From the NCBI RefSeq assembly GCF_029889745.1, contig NZ_CP123639.1, forward strand, positions 2,213,501-2,277,500: a DNA stretch of 64,000 bases. Reading direction: 5' to 3'. The notes beneath the pieces were generated by a model, which worked only from the letters and a program-made list of their open reading frames with translations, was not told the DNA's origin and searched no databases. Position numbers and translations under genes: made by a program. Below, piece by piece: positions 36,759 through 46,006 of this stretch. The DNA is from Ligilactobacillus faecis (GTDB lineage: Bacteria > Bacillota > Bacilli > Lactobacillales > Lactobacillaceae). The first letter of the stretch is position 1. Each line of letters opens with the position of its first letter.

Positions 36759-37244
36759 TCACTTCCCTTTATCGATCAGTTCTTTGATAAATGTAGTTGC
36801 CATATACTTTTCGTCGATCTTAACTTGAGAAACAGTCACATCTTTTAGCTCTAAAAGTGAGACTGCATAAGGATCGTTATGATAGTTTCTTAAATAATGG
36901 ATCTTTTTGATCCCTGCCTGCAATAGCATTTTCGTGCATTGTAAACAAGGAAAATCAGTCACATAGATCTCAGCATCTTCTGTTGGAATACCAAATTTAG
37001 CACACTGTAAGATCGCGTTCATCTCAGCATGGATCGTTCGCAAGCAATGCCCATCGACCATGTAACACCCATCATCGATACAATGTTTATCACCTGCAAC
37101 TGAGCCGTTATATCCTCCAGCAATGATCCGTTGATCACGCACTAAGATCGCTCCAACTGCTAAACGATTACATGTACTCCTTAATGACAATAGGACCGCT
37201 TGTAACATGAAATATTGGTCCCACGGGATCCTCTTTTGGTTCAT
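36759..37244 (-). CDS. comEB: ComEB, deoxycytidylate deaminase family
   Basis: A zinc deaminase of 161 residues expected to convert dCMP to dUMP. The zinc ligands are HAEMNAI (proton-shuttle Glu) and PCLQC. An extra Cys/His-rich loop (CIDDGCYMVDGHC) is typical of dCMP deaminases. It is located between comEA and comEC in the standard operon order. ComEB is not needed for transformation in Bacillus. Its stop codon abuts the comEC start. Confidence 0.94.
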   Translation of the reverse strand: MNQKRIPWDQYFMLQAVLLSLRSTCNRLAVGAILVRDQRIIAGGYNGSVAGDKHCIDDGCYMVDGHCLRTIHAEMNAILQCAKFGIPTEDAEIYVTDFPCLQCTKMLLQAGIKKIHYLRNYHNDPYAVSLLELKDVTVSQVKIDEKYMATTFIKELIDKGK

Positions 37245-37300
37245 ATCTTTACCTCAATTTACAAATTTAGTAACAGTATAACAAATGTCCTGTTGGCTGA

Positions 37301-37969
37301 CTACACCTTCAAACGGCTACTTAAAACTTGATACAACTTTTCACCGATCCCGGTGACATTCTTTAACTCAGCTAATTGTTTGAAACCTTGATGTTGTTTG
37401 CGATATAAAATGATCTGCTCTGCTTTCTTCTCACCGATCCCATCGATCTGCATCAGTTGCTGTTTATCGACTTGATTTAGATCAAATTTAGTTTGATCAT
37501 CTTCACTTGTTGATGACTCTAGGGTGGTTGAGGCTGGCGCTTGTTTAGTAGGATCAGTTGTTTGTGCTGTTTGTTCTCCTTGTTTACTTACATAGATCAC
37601 CATCTGATCGCTCAACTTTTTAGCAAAGTTTACTTGTGAACTATCAGCTTCAGCGTTGACTCCACCAGCTAACGCGATCGCATCTCCCACACGTTTAGAT
37701 GCTAAGATCTTATATAAGCCAGGAACTTTGACAGCGCCTTTGACATCAACAAAAATATACTTTGCCTTCGTAGCAATACGATGATGTTCGATTTTGGTCG
37801 TTTGCGTCGGTCCAAGAAAGTTCTCTTTTGGCACTGGTTTATTCCACCATACAAAAGCGAGCCCACTGAGCACCACCATCAAAACACTTCCTAAACTCAA
37901 CAAGAAAACCTTATGCTTCGTTATGAAATTTTGCCAAAGTTCATTTATCATGTCTTTTTTTCGATACAT
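37301..37969 (-). CDS. comEA: ComEA, competence DNA receptor
   Basis: A membrane-anchored double-stranded DNA receptor that hands DNA to ComEC. The 222-residue protein has one N-terminal membrane segment (VFLLSLGSVLMVVLSGLAFVWW), a SLBB-like domain (VDVKGAVKVPGLYKI), a Ser/Thr/Glu linker and two C-terminal helix-hairpin-helix motifs (LMQIDGIGEKKAEQII, LKNVTGIGEKLYQVL). It is intact although comEC is broken. The nearest Shine-Dalgarno (AAGGAG) is about 28 nt before the ATG. Confidence 0.94.
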   Translation of the reverse strand: MYRKKDMINELWQNFITKHKVFLLSLGSVLMVVLSGLAFVWWNKPVPKENFLGPTQTTKIEHHRIATKAKYIFVDVKGAVKVPGLYKILASKRVGDAIALAGGVNAEADSSQVNFAKKLSDQMVIYVSKQGEQTAQTTDPTKQAPASTTLESSTSEDDQTKFDLNQVDKQQLMQIDGIGEKKAEQIILYRKQHQGFKQLAELKNVTGIGEKLYQVLSSRLKV

Positions 37970-38098
37970 AAAATAGCTAGCTACTTTAGGAAAAGTTCTC
38001 TCCTTATCTCTTTTTTAAAGGTCACTGTTCATACCGTACACTTTTCCAACAGCTTTGTTTCCTTCACTATATACATACGAAAAAAAACTCTATTTTTC

Positions 38099-38575
38099 TT
38101 ATTTATTTTTTTGGGCTAAAGCGAGCGCTACATTGGGAGGAACTAGCTCAGAAAAATCGCCCCCGAACTGCGCAACTTCTTTGACTAGTGTCGAAGATAA
38201 ATGACTATACTTAGGATCAGTCATCAGTAAGATCGTTTCTAACTTAGGCGCTAAAGTTTTATTCATCTGAGCAATATTTCGCTCATATTCAAGATCGAGC
38301 GCATTTCTTACAGCACGAACGATAACTCCTGCATTTAATGCTTCAGCAACATTGACTGTTAGATCAGCATCTTTAACTTGCACAACAACATTTTTTAAGT
38401 TTTTCGTTGCTTCTTCAAGCATTACTAAGCGTTCCGTCGCGGTAAATAATGGCGTTTTACTTGTATTTGTCAAAATCACAACAAATACTTCATCAAAGAG
38501 TCTTGCTGCACGCGCAATGACATCTAAATGCCCATTTGTTACAGGATCAAAACTTCCTGGAAAGATCGCTCTCAT
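38099..38575 (-). CDS. coaD: Phosphopantetheine adenylyltransferase
   Basis: CoaD transfers AMP to 4-phosphopantetheine, the penultimate step of coenzyme A synthesis. The 158-residue protein has the nucleotidyltransferase motif FPGSFDPVTNGHLDV, conserved RAVRNALDLEYE and the ISSTLVKEVA-like motif as LSSTLVKEVAQFGGD. It overlaps the end of rsmD by 4 bp, and the rsmD-coaD order is standard in Firmicutes. Confidence 0.97.
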   Translation of the reverse strand: MRAIFPGSFDPVTNGHLDVIARAARLFDEVFVVILTNTSKTPLFTATERLVMLEEATKNLKNVVVQVKDADLTVNVAEALNAGVIVRAVRNALDLEYERNIAQMNKTLAPKLETILLMTDPKYSHLSSTLVKEVAQFGGDFSELVPPNVALALAQKNK

Positions 38576-39138
38576 CTGTTCTCCCTTCCTTGATACCGAT
38601 AAAACGTCAGCTCCGTGATCCCATAATCAGCCTGCTTGATGAAAGTGAAATCAGGGAGTTCTTCTGGTAATTTAGCTTGCTGGTCAGTTTCACAAATAAT
38701 TAAAGCATCAGCATTCAATAGTGCTAGATCACTCAATTTTTGCATCAATTCAATGATCTGTTGTTCTTTATAAGGAGGATCTAAAAAAATGTAATCAAAA
38801 CTCCGCTTAGCTTTAGCTAATTTAAGCACCATCTTATTGGCGTCTCCTTTGAGTACTTCAAAACGCTCTGTTTCTTTTGTTACTGCGATATTTTCTTTGA
38901 TCGTTTTGATCGCTTGATACTGTCGGTCGATCAAAGTCGCTTTTTTGGCGCCTCTTGAGACTGCTTCGATACTAAGACCACCAGATCCGGCAAAGAGATC
39001 TAAAACTTCGCCTCCATCAAAGTAGGGGCCGATGATATTAAACATCGCTTCTTTAACTTTGTCAGTCGTAGGTCGAGTCTTCATCCCTGGAACAGCTTTT
39101 AATCTTCTCCCACCATAATCACCTGCTACGATCCTCAT
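38572..39138 (-). CDS. rsmD: 16S rRNA (guanine966-N2)-methyltransferase RsmD
   Basis: RsmD methylates G966 of 16S rRNA. The 188-residue SAM-dependent enzyme has the SAM motif VLDLFAGSGGLSIEAVSRGA and the catalytic DPPY in YIFLDPPYKEQ. It begins RIVAGDYGGRRLKAVPG, typical of the family. AAGGT precedes the ATG by about nine bases. It is translationally coupled to coaD through a 4-bp overlap. Confidence 0.97.
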   Translation of the reverse strand: MRIVAGDYGGRRLKAVPGMKTRPTTDKVKEAMFNIIGPYFDGGEVLDLFAGSGGLSIEAVSRGAKKATLIDRQYQAIKTIKENIAVTKETERFEVLKGDANKMVLKLAKAKRSFDYIFLDPPYKEQQIIELMQKLSDLALLNADALIICETDQQAKLPEELPDFTFIKQADYGITELTFYRYQGRENR

Positions 39139-39225
39139 CTATCGATACCTTCTTTACTAAAAATTCTCTTGATACTAGCTTATCGTATCAGCAGAATAGT
39201 TACAACTATCTATCCGATCCAAAAC

Positions 39226-39252
39226 AAAAAAGCCATGCTTCTGCATGACCTT
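39226..39252 (-). terminator. Terminator after ylbG
   Basis: GTCATGC/GCATGGC (one wobble) closes an AGAA loop and is followed by TTTTTTG on the minus strand. Confidence 0.75.
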
Positions 39253-39267
39253 TAAGGCGTTAGATTA

Positions 39268-39558
39268 TTAACGATCAAATTTTTCTTGATCTTCTTCCGT
39301 TAATTTATACGCTTTTTTTCCTTGTTCATCAAACTCTGTTTTAAGTTCTGGTCTTTGTGAAAGTTCAACACGTTTGACAAATCTCAATTGTTTCAACTTA
39401 GCCACTGTTTTTTCAACATCTACTTCATCCATGTAAAGTAATGCATACTTCATCTTTCGTGAAACATACTGAATACTACCGTAACGTCGTAATTGCTTAC
39501 TTTGTCGTAAATGATGTAAGTAAACAATAACACCACGTCGCTGCTTTATTTCAAACAT
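39268..39558 (-). CDS. ylbG: YlbG family protein (DUF2129)
   Basis: A 96-residue protein. I prefer the start MFEIKQRRGVIVYLH at 39558, matching Bacillus YlbG. The alternating strand-helix pattern (RRYGSIQYVSRKMKYALLYMD, KLKQLRFVKRVELSQRPEL) is the DUF2129 signature. It sits upstream of rsmD-coaD, as in Bacillus (ylbG-ylbH-ylbI). The biochemical function is not known. Confidence 0.9.
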   Translation of the reverse strand: MFEIKQRRGVIVYLHHLRQSKQLRRYGSIQYVSRKMKYALLYMDEVDVEKTVAKLKQLRFVKRVELSQRPELKTEFDEQGKKAYKLTEEDQEKFDR

Positions 39559-39642
39559 CATAACCACTTCTTACTATATCTTAGCTTCCTAACATTTAGC
39601 GCTATTTTTTATTATACAAAAACTTGAGCTAGTTATCTATGC

Positions 39643-40743
39643 TTACTTTTCAAGCACGACTACAAGCAAGCCATGGTCATATTTCAAACCTAGATGCTCA
39701 CTTTTGCTAGTCACTATTCCTTGCCAAAAAGTGTGTTCTTTTCCCGTAGAGGCAACAGCAAGTTGTGCAGGATCAAGCACAGGCATTCCTAAATAGATCT
39801 CATACTCATTTTGATCGACCCCAGCATCTTTCAAAAGCTTAGGTGCGATCTCTTTTGGCATTAAAAATAAACTTTTAGTATCTGCAAAGCGTTCATTTTC
39901 TAACCGCTGATAACGTTTAGCTTGTTTTTCACTTAAATACTTCTTTGGCGCTTGCGACAAGGTCGTTATGACCCTTGTCGCAACTTGCTCAGCGGCTTCA
40001 CTTTCAATAAAGATCCCTTGTTTTCGTTCAAAAGATAAAAGTTCAAAAGTACTTTGTTCTAAAGCTATTTGTTCATCTTCCCATGTTATCATCCCACTAT
40101 AACGAACAGGTAATGGAGTTTTTGAGCGAACTTTATATGTTTGACTTCGTAAAAGTTCATTTTTATCTAAATACTGGATCGCCTTGATCTTACCAGCTTC
40201 AAAATAGCAGATCGCATAACTACCATTCTTAAAAGCAAGTAGCGGTCTTTTGACTAGATCAGCTTCTGTCAAACTGAGCTGAACTGGTTGCTCATTTAAA
40301 GTTAATCTAAAATCAGTTGATAGAGCAACTAATTTTAATAATTGAGGCATTGACATCCCAACATGGAGCTTGGCTGTTTGCTCAAAAGCACCAAATTGAT
40401 AAAGTGAGCAGATCCGATCATCATAATTATTGACACCAACTAAAAGCAAACTATCATTATCGGGCTGATACTGATACCATGTAATATTTTCAACGCTTCT
40501 AAAACTCTGACTTGGTTCGCCAAATCGTGCTTTAAAAGAAGAGTTCGGTGCACCGATATAGCGCACCAAACCCTTTGTTGGCAATTTATCTATTTTAGGT
40601 GAAGTCGCTTTGCGATCTGTTTTGGGTGCCGTTTGAAGATCGACTTGTTCTTTAGGTCGATCAAAAAGTGCTACCCCGTAGCATATACTCAACGTTAGCA
40701 CAAAAATAAGCACAAAACGTCCTAAAAATCGCTTACTTACCAT
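39643..40743 (-). CDS. Membrane-anchored CAP-associated domain protein
   Basis: A 366-residue protein with an N-terminal membrane anchor (FVLIFVLTLSICYGVAL) and an extracytoplasmic part. The segment FGEPSQSFRSVENITWYQYQPDNDSLLLVGVNNYD resembles the CAP-associated N-terminal domain found in Bacillus YlbC. I do not see a convincing SCP/CAP domain after it. The ATG overlaps the pyc stop (TAATG), so it is likely cotranscribed with pyc. Function unknown. A cell-envelope role is an inference from topology. Confidence 0.75.
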   Translation of the reverse strand: MVSKRFLGRFVLIFVLTLSICYGVALFDRPKEQVDLQTAPKTDRKATSPKIDKLPTKGLVRYIGAPNSSFKARFGEPSQSFRSVENITWYQYQPDNDSLLLVGVNNYDDRICSLYQFGAFEQTAKLHVGMSMPQLLKLVALSTDFRLTLNEQPVQLSLTEADLVKRPLLAFKNGSYAICYFEAGKIKAIQYLDKNELLRSQTYKVRSKTPLPVRYSGMITWEDEQIALEQSTFELLSFERKQGIFIESEAAEQVATRVITTLSQAPKKYLSEKQAKRYQRLENERFADTKSLFLMPKEIAPKLLKDAGVDQNEYEIYLGMPVLDPAQLAVASTGKEHTFWQGIVTSKSEHLGLKYDHGLLVVVLEK

Positions 40744-43700
40744 TATTTTTCTTTGACTGGTTCTAATTCAAGAAGCAAGTCTTGACTCGCTAAAACATCG
40801 CCATCTTTGACATAAATATGCGTGACTTTACCATCAAATGGTGCTTTGATCGTTGTTTCCATCTTCATCGCTTCGGTAACGATCAAAGGCTCACCTTTTT
40901 TAACGACTTGATCTTTACTTACTAATACATTCAAGACCGAGCCACTAAGCGTTGCGCCAATATGATTTGGATTAGTTGGTTCTGCTTTCGGGATCGCATT
41001 GACTTTAGCTTCTTTGCTCTTGTCATGGATCACGATCTGCAAGTTCTGTCCGTTGACTGAGAAGAATAGACTTCGGTTACCATCTTCATCAGCTTCCGAG
41101 ATCGAATCTAAGCGGATGATCGAAGAACGTCCTGGTCTAAATTTAACGCGGATCGTCTCTCCTGGACGCATCCCTTGATAGAATGTCGTTGTGTCCAAAA
41201 CGTTCATCGAACCAAAACGTTTAGTATTTTCTTCATAACCTAAGAAAACATCTGGATATAAAATATAACTCAAAACTTCTTCTTGGGTCGGCTTGCGTTT
41301 GATCTTCTCTGTCAACTCAAGTTCCTTTTTCTCAAAGTCAACTGGTTTCGCTAAACTACCTGGTCGAACAGTGATCGCCTTTTTGTCTTTTAAGACGACT
41401 TTTTGTAATTCTGTTGGAAAACCACCATATGGCTGACCTAGATCTCCTGCAAAGAAATCCACGACTGATTCTGGAAAATCAAGAGTTTTTCCACGCTCCA
41501 AAATATTTTCTTTTGTTAATTCATTTTGGATCATGAAGATCGCAAAATCCCCAACGACTTTAGAACTTGGAGTTACTTTGATGATATCGCCCAATAACTC
41601 ATTGACGATCCGATAAGTCTTTTTCACTAGTTCAAAATCGTCGATCCCCAATGCTTTAGCTTGTTGTTGTAAATTAGAATACTGTCCACCTGGCATCCCA
41701 GTTTGATAAATATCTGTTTGCGGTGAAGTCATCCCATTCATAAAGTCTTGATAGAATGGTTTGACTCCTTGCCAATAACGGTTGACCTTTTCAGCATTTT
41801 CTATATTTACTTTTGGCTGCCGTGGATCTTCTTCAAGTGCATAGTAAAAACTTCCTAAACTTGGTTGACTCGTTGTTCCTGAAAGTGAGCTCATCGCTAC
41901 ATCGACGATATCAACTCCCGCTTTAGTAGCGGCGACATAAGTCGAGACGCCATTTCCAGTCGTATCATGCGTATGCAAATGGATCGGAACGGCGACCTTT
42001 TCTTTCAACGCTCCTACTAACTCATAAGCAGCTTTTGGTTTCAAAAGGCCTGCCATGTCTTTGATACCGATCATTTGTGCCCCAGCATCAACGAGCTGTT
42101 TTGCTAATTTTTCATAATATGCCAAAGTATATTTTGTTTCATCTTTAGCCAAAATATCCCCAGTGTAACACATCGTTCCTTCCGCGATCTTACCAGTTTC
42201 TCGGACATACTGGATACTTTTTTCCATTTGTTCGATCCAGTTCAAACTATCAAAGATCCGAAAAACATCGATCCCGTTAGTAGCACTTTTCTCAATAAAG
42301 GCTTTCAAAACATTATCAGGATAATTTTGATAACCAACAGCGTTTGACCCTCGCAGTAACATTTGCAATAACGTATGTGGCATCTTTTCACGCATATAAC
42401 GTAATCTTTCCCATGGATCCTCATTCAAGAAACGATAAGCCACATCAAAAGTCGCTCCGCCCCAAACTTCGGCTGAAAAGAGATCAGGTAAAGCTTTATC
42501 GTAAACTTCGATCACAGGTGCCATATCTTTTGTCCGCATACGCGTTGCAAATAAACTCTGGTGCGCATCACGCATAGAAGTATCTGTCAATAAAACTTCT
42601 TTTTGATCTTTGACCCATTTCATCGTTGCCTCAACACCAAGGTCATCGAAAACTTGTTTAGCGTTGATCGTTTCAGTTGGTGTAAATGTATCTGTTAATT
42701 TGATATCTGGCACAAACACTTTTTTATGCTGTTTAACCCCTGGGAAACCATTGACTGTTACATCTCCGATATATTTCAAAAGTTGGTTAGTCGTTTTTGG
42801 TTTACGCTCAAAAGCAAAAAGTTCTGGTGTCTTATCGATAAAAGTCGTATTGGCTTGCCCAGCATCAAACAGCGGATGGTTGATAACATTCCGCATAAAA
42901 TCAATATTCGTTTTTACGCCTCGGATCTTGAATTCTCGTAAGACCCGATCCATCTTAGCAACAGCTTCACTAAAACTTCGAGCTTGAACACAAGTTTTAA
43001 CTAATAATGAATCATAAAATGGAGTCACTACTGCTCCAGCATAAGCGTTCCCACCATCTAGACGCACACCAAAGCCACCAGGAGAACGATATGTCTCGAT
43101 CTTTCCTGTATCAGGCATGAAGTTGTTTTCAGGATCTTCAGTCGTGATCCGACATTGGATCGCACATCCATGATAAGTCAACTCATCTTGTTTCGGTAAT
43201 TTTAAGTCTTTAAAAAGATCTTTGCCAGCCGCGATCAAGAGCTGAGATTGAACGATATCGATCTCAGTGATCATTTCTGTTACTGTATGTTCGACTTGGA
43301 CACGTGGATTGACTTCAATAAAATAAAAATCATCGTCTGTCACTAAGAATTCAACGGTCCCTGCATTTTGGTAATTGACACTTTTGGCTAATCTAACTGC
43401 TGCATCGCAGATCTCTTTTCGACGTGCATCATCTAACGTAATACTTGGGGCAAATTCGATCACCTTTTGATGACGTCTTTGAACAGAACAATCTCTTTCA
43501 AATAAATGCAAGATATTTCCATGTTGGTCGCCTAAGATCTGAACTTCGATATGTTTAGGTCCTTGCAAATATTTTTCAACATAGAGTTCATCATCCCCAA
43601 AAGATTGCATCGCTTCACTGCGAGCTCGGTTATAAGCTTCTTCGAGCTCATCAGCACTATAAACGATCCGCATTCCACGACCACCACCACCTAAAGCAGC

Positions 43701-44174
43701 CTTGACCATGATCGGATACCCGTATTTATCAGCAAAATCACGCACTTCTGTGATCGAACGAACTGGGTCTTCTGTCCCAGGGATCGTTTTTAAGCCAGCT
43801 GCGTGGGCAACTTCTTTTGCTTCGATCTTATCACCAAACATTTGTAACTGTTCAACTGTCGGTCCAATAAAGGTAATATCAGCATCAGCACATTTTTGGG
43901 CAAACACTTCATTTTCAGATAAAAAGCCATAGCCTGGATGGATCGCATCAGCTCCAGTTTTCTTAGCGATCCGAATGATATCATCCATATCAAGATAAGC
44001 TTCGATCGGTTTTTTACCCGCACCAACAAGATAAGATTCATCGGCCCGAAAACGATGAACACCATATTCATCTTCTTTAGCATAGATCGCAACTGTTTCT
44101 AAATTCAGTTCGTGACAAGCACGAATGATCCGGATCGCGATCTCGCCCCGATTAGCGACTAAGATTTTTTTCAT
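40743..44174 (-). CDS. pyc: Pyruvate carboxylase
   Basis: Pyc makes oxaloacetate from pyruvate, bicarbonate and ATP, feeding aspartate synthesis. The 1143-residue single-chain enzyme starts at ATG 44174 with AAGTGGTG upstream. It contains the biotin carboxylase domain (ATP loop GGGGRGMRIV), the carboxyltransferase domain (LTDTSMRDAHQSLFATRMRT, IKDMAGLLKP) and a C-terminal biotinyl domain with the biotin Lys in TEAMKMET. It lies behind ylaN and ftsW. The frame is intact. Confidence 0.98.
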   Translation of the reverse strand: MKKILVANRGEIAIRIIRACHELNLETVAIYAKEDEYGVHRFRADESYLVGAGKKPIEAYLDMDDIIRIAKKTGADAIHPGYGFLSENEVFAQKCADADITFIGPTVEQLQMFGDKIEAKEVAHAAGLKTIPGTEDPVRSITEVRDFADKYGYPIMVKAALGGGGRGMRIVYSADELEEAYNRARSEAMQSFGDDELYVEKYLQGPKHIEVQILGDQHGNILHLFERDCSVQRRHQKVIEFAPSITLDDARRKEICDAAVRLAKSVNYQNAGTVEFLVTDDDFYFIEVNPRVQVEHTVTEMITEIDIVQSQLLIAAGKDLFKDLKLPKQDELTYHGCAIQCRITTEDPENNFMPDTGKIETYRSPGGFGVRLDGGNAYAGAVVTPFYDSLLVKTCVQARSFSEAVAKMDRVLREFKIRGVKTNIDFMRNVINHPLFDAGQANTTFIDKTPELFAFERKPKTTNQLLKYIGDVTVNGFPGVKQHKKVFVPDIKLTDTFTPTETINAKQVFDDLGVEATMKWVKDQKEVLLTDTSMRDAHQSLFATRMRTKDMAPVIEVYDKALPDLFSAEVWGGATFDVAYRFLNEDPWERLRYMREKMPHTLLQMLLRGSNAVGYQNYPDNVLKAFIEKSATNGIDVFRIFDSLNWIEQMEKSIQYVRETGKIAEGTMCYTGDILAKDETKYTLAYYEKLAKQLVDAGAQMIGIKDMAGLLKPKAAYELVGALKEKVAVPIHLHTHDTTGNGVSTYVAATKAGVDIVDVAMSSLSGTTSQPSLGSFYYALEEDPRQPKVNIENAEKVNRYWQGVKPFYQDFMNGMTSPQTDIYQTGMPGGQYSNLQQQAKALGIDDFELVKKTYRIVNELLGDIIKVTPSSKVVGDFAIFMIQNELTKENILERGKTLDFPESVVDFFAGDLGQPYGGFPTELQKVVLKDKKAITVRPGSLAKPVDFEKKELELTEKIKRKPTQEEVLSYILYPDVFLGYEENTKRFGSMNVLDTTTFYQGMRPGETIRVKFRPGRSSIIRLDSISEADEDGNRSLFFSVNGQNLQIVIHDKSKEAKVNAIPKAEPTNPNHIGATLSGSVLNVLVSKDQVVKKGEPLIVTEAMKMETTIKAPFDGKVTHIYVKDGDVLASQDLLLELEPVKEK

Positions 44175-44251
44175 TAAAAGCACCACTTTCTCATAATAGT
44201 ATCGTTAGACTTGATGTTTAAAATGCATAAATAATTAAACTAAAGCTCTCT

Positions 44252-45487
44252 CTACTTACCAAAGATCTCGATCTCAGTCCCCCGCTTTTGCCGGGCAGAA
44301 ATATTCATGACCATCCCTAAAGCAATCGCTAAGACGATCATACTCGAGCCCCCGTAGGAGATAAAAGGTAGAGTAACGCCGGTCAAAGGCATCAGACCGA
44401 TCGCCCCCCCAACATTAAAGAAGGTCTCGACAGCAAAAAAAGTTCCGATCCCATAACAAAAATACATTGCATATGTACTTTTAGCACGGATCCCGATCAA
44501 AAAGATCCGCAAGATCATCCAAGCTAATAAACATAAAACGACTGTTACGCCGATAACGCCCAATTCTTCTGAAATGATCGATAAAATAAAGTCCGTATAT
44601 GGTTCTGGAAGATACCCTCTTTTTTGGATACTTTCACCGATCCCTCTACCAAAGAGTCCTCCATTGCTAACTGCATAAAAAGAGTTGACAAGCTGTTTAC
44701 CAGATGAATTTTCGTATTTGAACGGATCAAACACAGCAGTGAAACGCCGAATGATATAGCCGATCCTCGAGTTGTTCAGAAAAGTTGTAAACTGCATAAA
44801 ATAAGCAACGATCCCGGCAAAAGTAACTCCACCGATGATCAAAGTGACATTAAAACGGTAATTATAATTGGCGTAGGCTAAAAACATTACTAAGACGATC
44901 ATGAAATTGATCCCCAGACCGCCAAAGTCTGGCGCACTTCCGATCATCCCAAGCATTGCCAATACGGCAAATGAGATGACCATTTCCGGAACAAACAAAT
45001 TGAGCCTCTCAAGGAAGTTTAGATCTTTTATTGCCCATTTACGGCGCAAGATGTGTCCACCTTTTTCCGTATAGATCGTAAAAACTTTGGCTAAAAGTAA
45101 GACTAAGTATAGTTTACAGATCTCAGAAGGTTGGATACTGATGACTTTTAAGTTGATCCAACCGTTAGCACCGTTGACCGCATCTGTAAAAAACTTAGCT
45201 ACGACTAACAAGCCCATTAAAATAAACCAACCACCGACCAAAACGTACAAACTCCACCAATGCTTAGGTCTACTATGAGCCATAGTCAAAACTAAGCCCG
45301 TCCCTAAAAGAGCATAGATCAACTGGCGAATGAAATACTTCATCGTATTGCCAGTCACGTAAGATAAATTGATCGAACTCGCAGAATAAACCATTACGAC
45401 CCCGATGAGCGCTAATAGGATAAAGGGGATAAAAAGCCCATAATCGAAGTATTTCAATTGATTTTGTAACTTTTTAATCATCAGCAA
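44252..45487 (-). CDS. ftsW: SEDS peptidoglycan polymerase, FtsW type
   Basis: A polytopic membrane glycosyltransferase that polymerises lipid II, working with a class B penicillin-binding protein. The 411-residue protein has about ten membrane segments and the SEDS motifs GGVTFAG, PEPYTDFILSIISEELG and TLPFISYGGSS. FtsW is preferred over RodA because the ylaN-ftsW-pyc order is that seen around ftsW in Firmicutes. The start is TTG 45487 (GAGG six bases before) or ATG 45481. It overlaps ylaN by 14 bp. Confidence 0.92.
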   Translation of the reverse strand: MLMIKKLQNQLKYFDYGLFIPFILLALIGVVMVYSASSINLSYVTGNTMKYFIRQLIYALLGTGLVLTMAHSRPKHWWSLYVLVGGWFILMGLLVVAKFFTDAVNGANGWINLKVISIQPSEICKLYLVLLLAKVFTIYTEKGGHILRRKWAIKDLNFLERLNLFVPEMVISFAVLAMLGMIGSAPDFGGLGINFMIVLVMFLAYANYNYRFNVTLIIGGVTFAGIVAYFMQFTTFLNNSRIGYIIRRFTAVFDPFKYENSSGKQLVNSFYAVSNGGLFGRGIGESIQKRGYLPEPYTDFILSIISEELGVIGVTVVLCLLAWMILRIFLIGIRAKSTYAMYFCYGIGTFFAVETFFNVGGAIGLMPLTGVTLPFISYGGSSMIVLAIALGMVMNISARQKRGTEIEIFGK

Positions 45488-45764
45488 CGCCAGCCTCTCT
45501 TACTGTTTTAGCCTGGATCGCTCCTAATTTTTCCTCTAACGCTCTGATCAAAGCATTTCCTTCATTTTTAGATAATAAGCCTGCGCGCTCTAAAAATTTG
45601 ACTTCACATGAAAAACCATAGATCCTTGTATCAGCCACTTCCTCAAATGCCGGACAAGCAGTTCGACAAAGGAGATTTCTTTGTTTGCCTAAAAGCTGAC
45701 AGATCTCAGTCGCATCTTTTTCCAAAATACTTAGAGCATTTTGCTTTGAAATAACTTTTTCCAT
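45474..45764 (-). CDS. ylaN: YlaN family protein (DUF1507)
   Basis: A small helical protein of 96 residues from ATG 45764. The signature CPAFEEVADTRIYGFSCEVKFLERAGLL matches YlaN. In Bacillus and Staphylococcus YlaN is linked to iron homeostasis and Fur. AGGTGG lies six bases before the ATG. The first A of that ATG is the last base of the TGA ending a nine-codon upstream frame, so the gene is probably translationally coupled. A long structured leader precedes that frame. Confidence 0.9.
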   Translation of the reverse strand: MEKVISKQNALSILEKDATEICQLLGKQRNLLCRTACPAFEEVADTRIYGFSCEVKFLERAGLLSKNEGNALIRALEEKLGAIQAKTVREAGVADD

Positions 45765-45793
45765 CAATAGCCACCTACTGCTATATGACACAT
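45764..45793 (-). CDS. Candidate leader peptide MCHIAVGGY coupled to ylaN
   Basis: ATG at 45793 opens a nine-codon frame that ends TGA at 45766-45764, overlapping the ylaN ATG (TGATG). No local Shine-Dalgarno precedes it. A helix closing a 207-base structured leader ends exactly ten bases upstream. Translation is inferred from coupling and from the same layout at mvaS. Confidence 0.5.
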   Translation of the reverse strand: MCHIAVGGY

Positions 45794-45803
45794 GATCAAA
45801 AAG

Positions 45804-46000
45804 ACTATCGCTCCTTATTTGAACTTATGAGCTACCGGCAACATCAGCTAACGGGTCACGCCTTAGCTGAGCATGGTAGCCTAAGGACTAGTCTTCCCAT
45901 TATTTAAAGCCCTTTTAGGGTTTAAATAGACGTATCTGCACCGCTACATCTAGATGCTATGCCAGATACCCCGATAGCAGTTGGTTCCTCCTCTCGTACT
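45804..46000 (-). ncRNA. Large structured leader RNA of ylaN-ftsW-pyc
   Basis: An extended -10 (TGTTATAAT) predicts a start near 46000. The RNA has GAGGAGG (45993-45987), then GCTATCG (45978-45972) pairing with CGATAGT (45810-45804). Inside lie GTATCTG/CAGATAC around 45967-45932, an 11-bp bulged stem TATTTAAACCCT/AGGGCTTTAAATA at 45928-45901, and CTTAGGCTACC/GGTAGCTCATAAG enclosing AGCTAA/TTAGCT at about 45893-45825. This is a multi-branched fold closed by the outer helix. I do not recognise a known riboswitch or T-box. It may be a large form of the split ribosome-binding site. Confidence 0.6.
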
Positions 46001-46006
46001 TTCGCA

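Noticed and set aside
37970-38050. comEA leader as another copy of the split ribosome-binding site
   Set aside because: A hairpin with a loop that can pair to CTTTTCC is present and the Shine-Dalgarno is distant, but no helix arm follows the Shine-Dalgarno with a partner 9-12 nt before the ATG, so the order of parts does not match.
45798-45815. CGATAGT plus TTTTT before ylaN read as an intrinsic terminator
   Set aside because: The stem partner is about 165 nt away, the T run is short, and the ten-base spacing to a coupled leader-peptide ATG fits the recurrent leader architecture better. It cannot be fully excluded without RNA end mapping.
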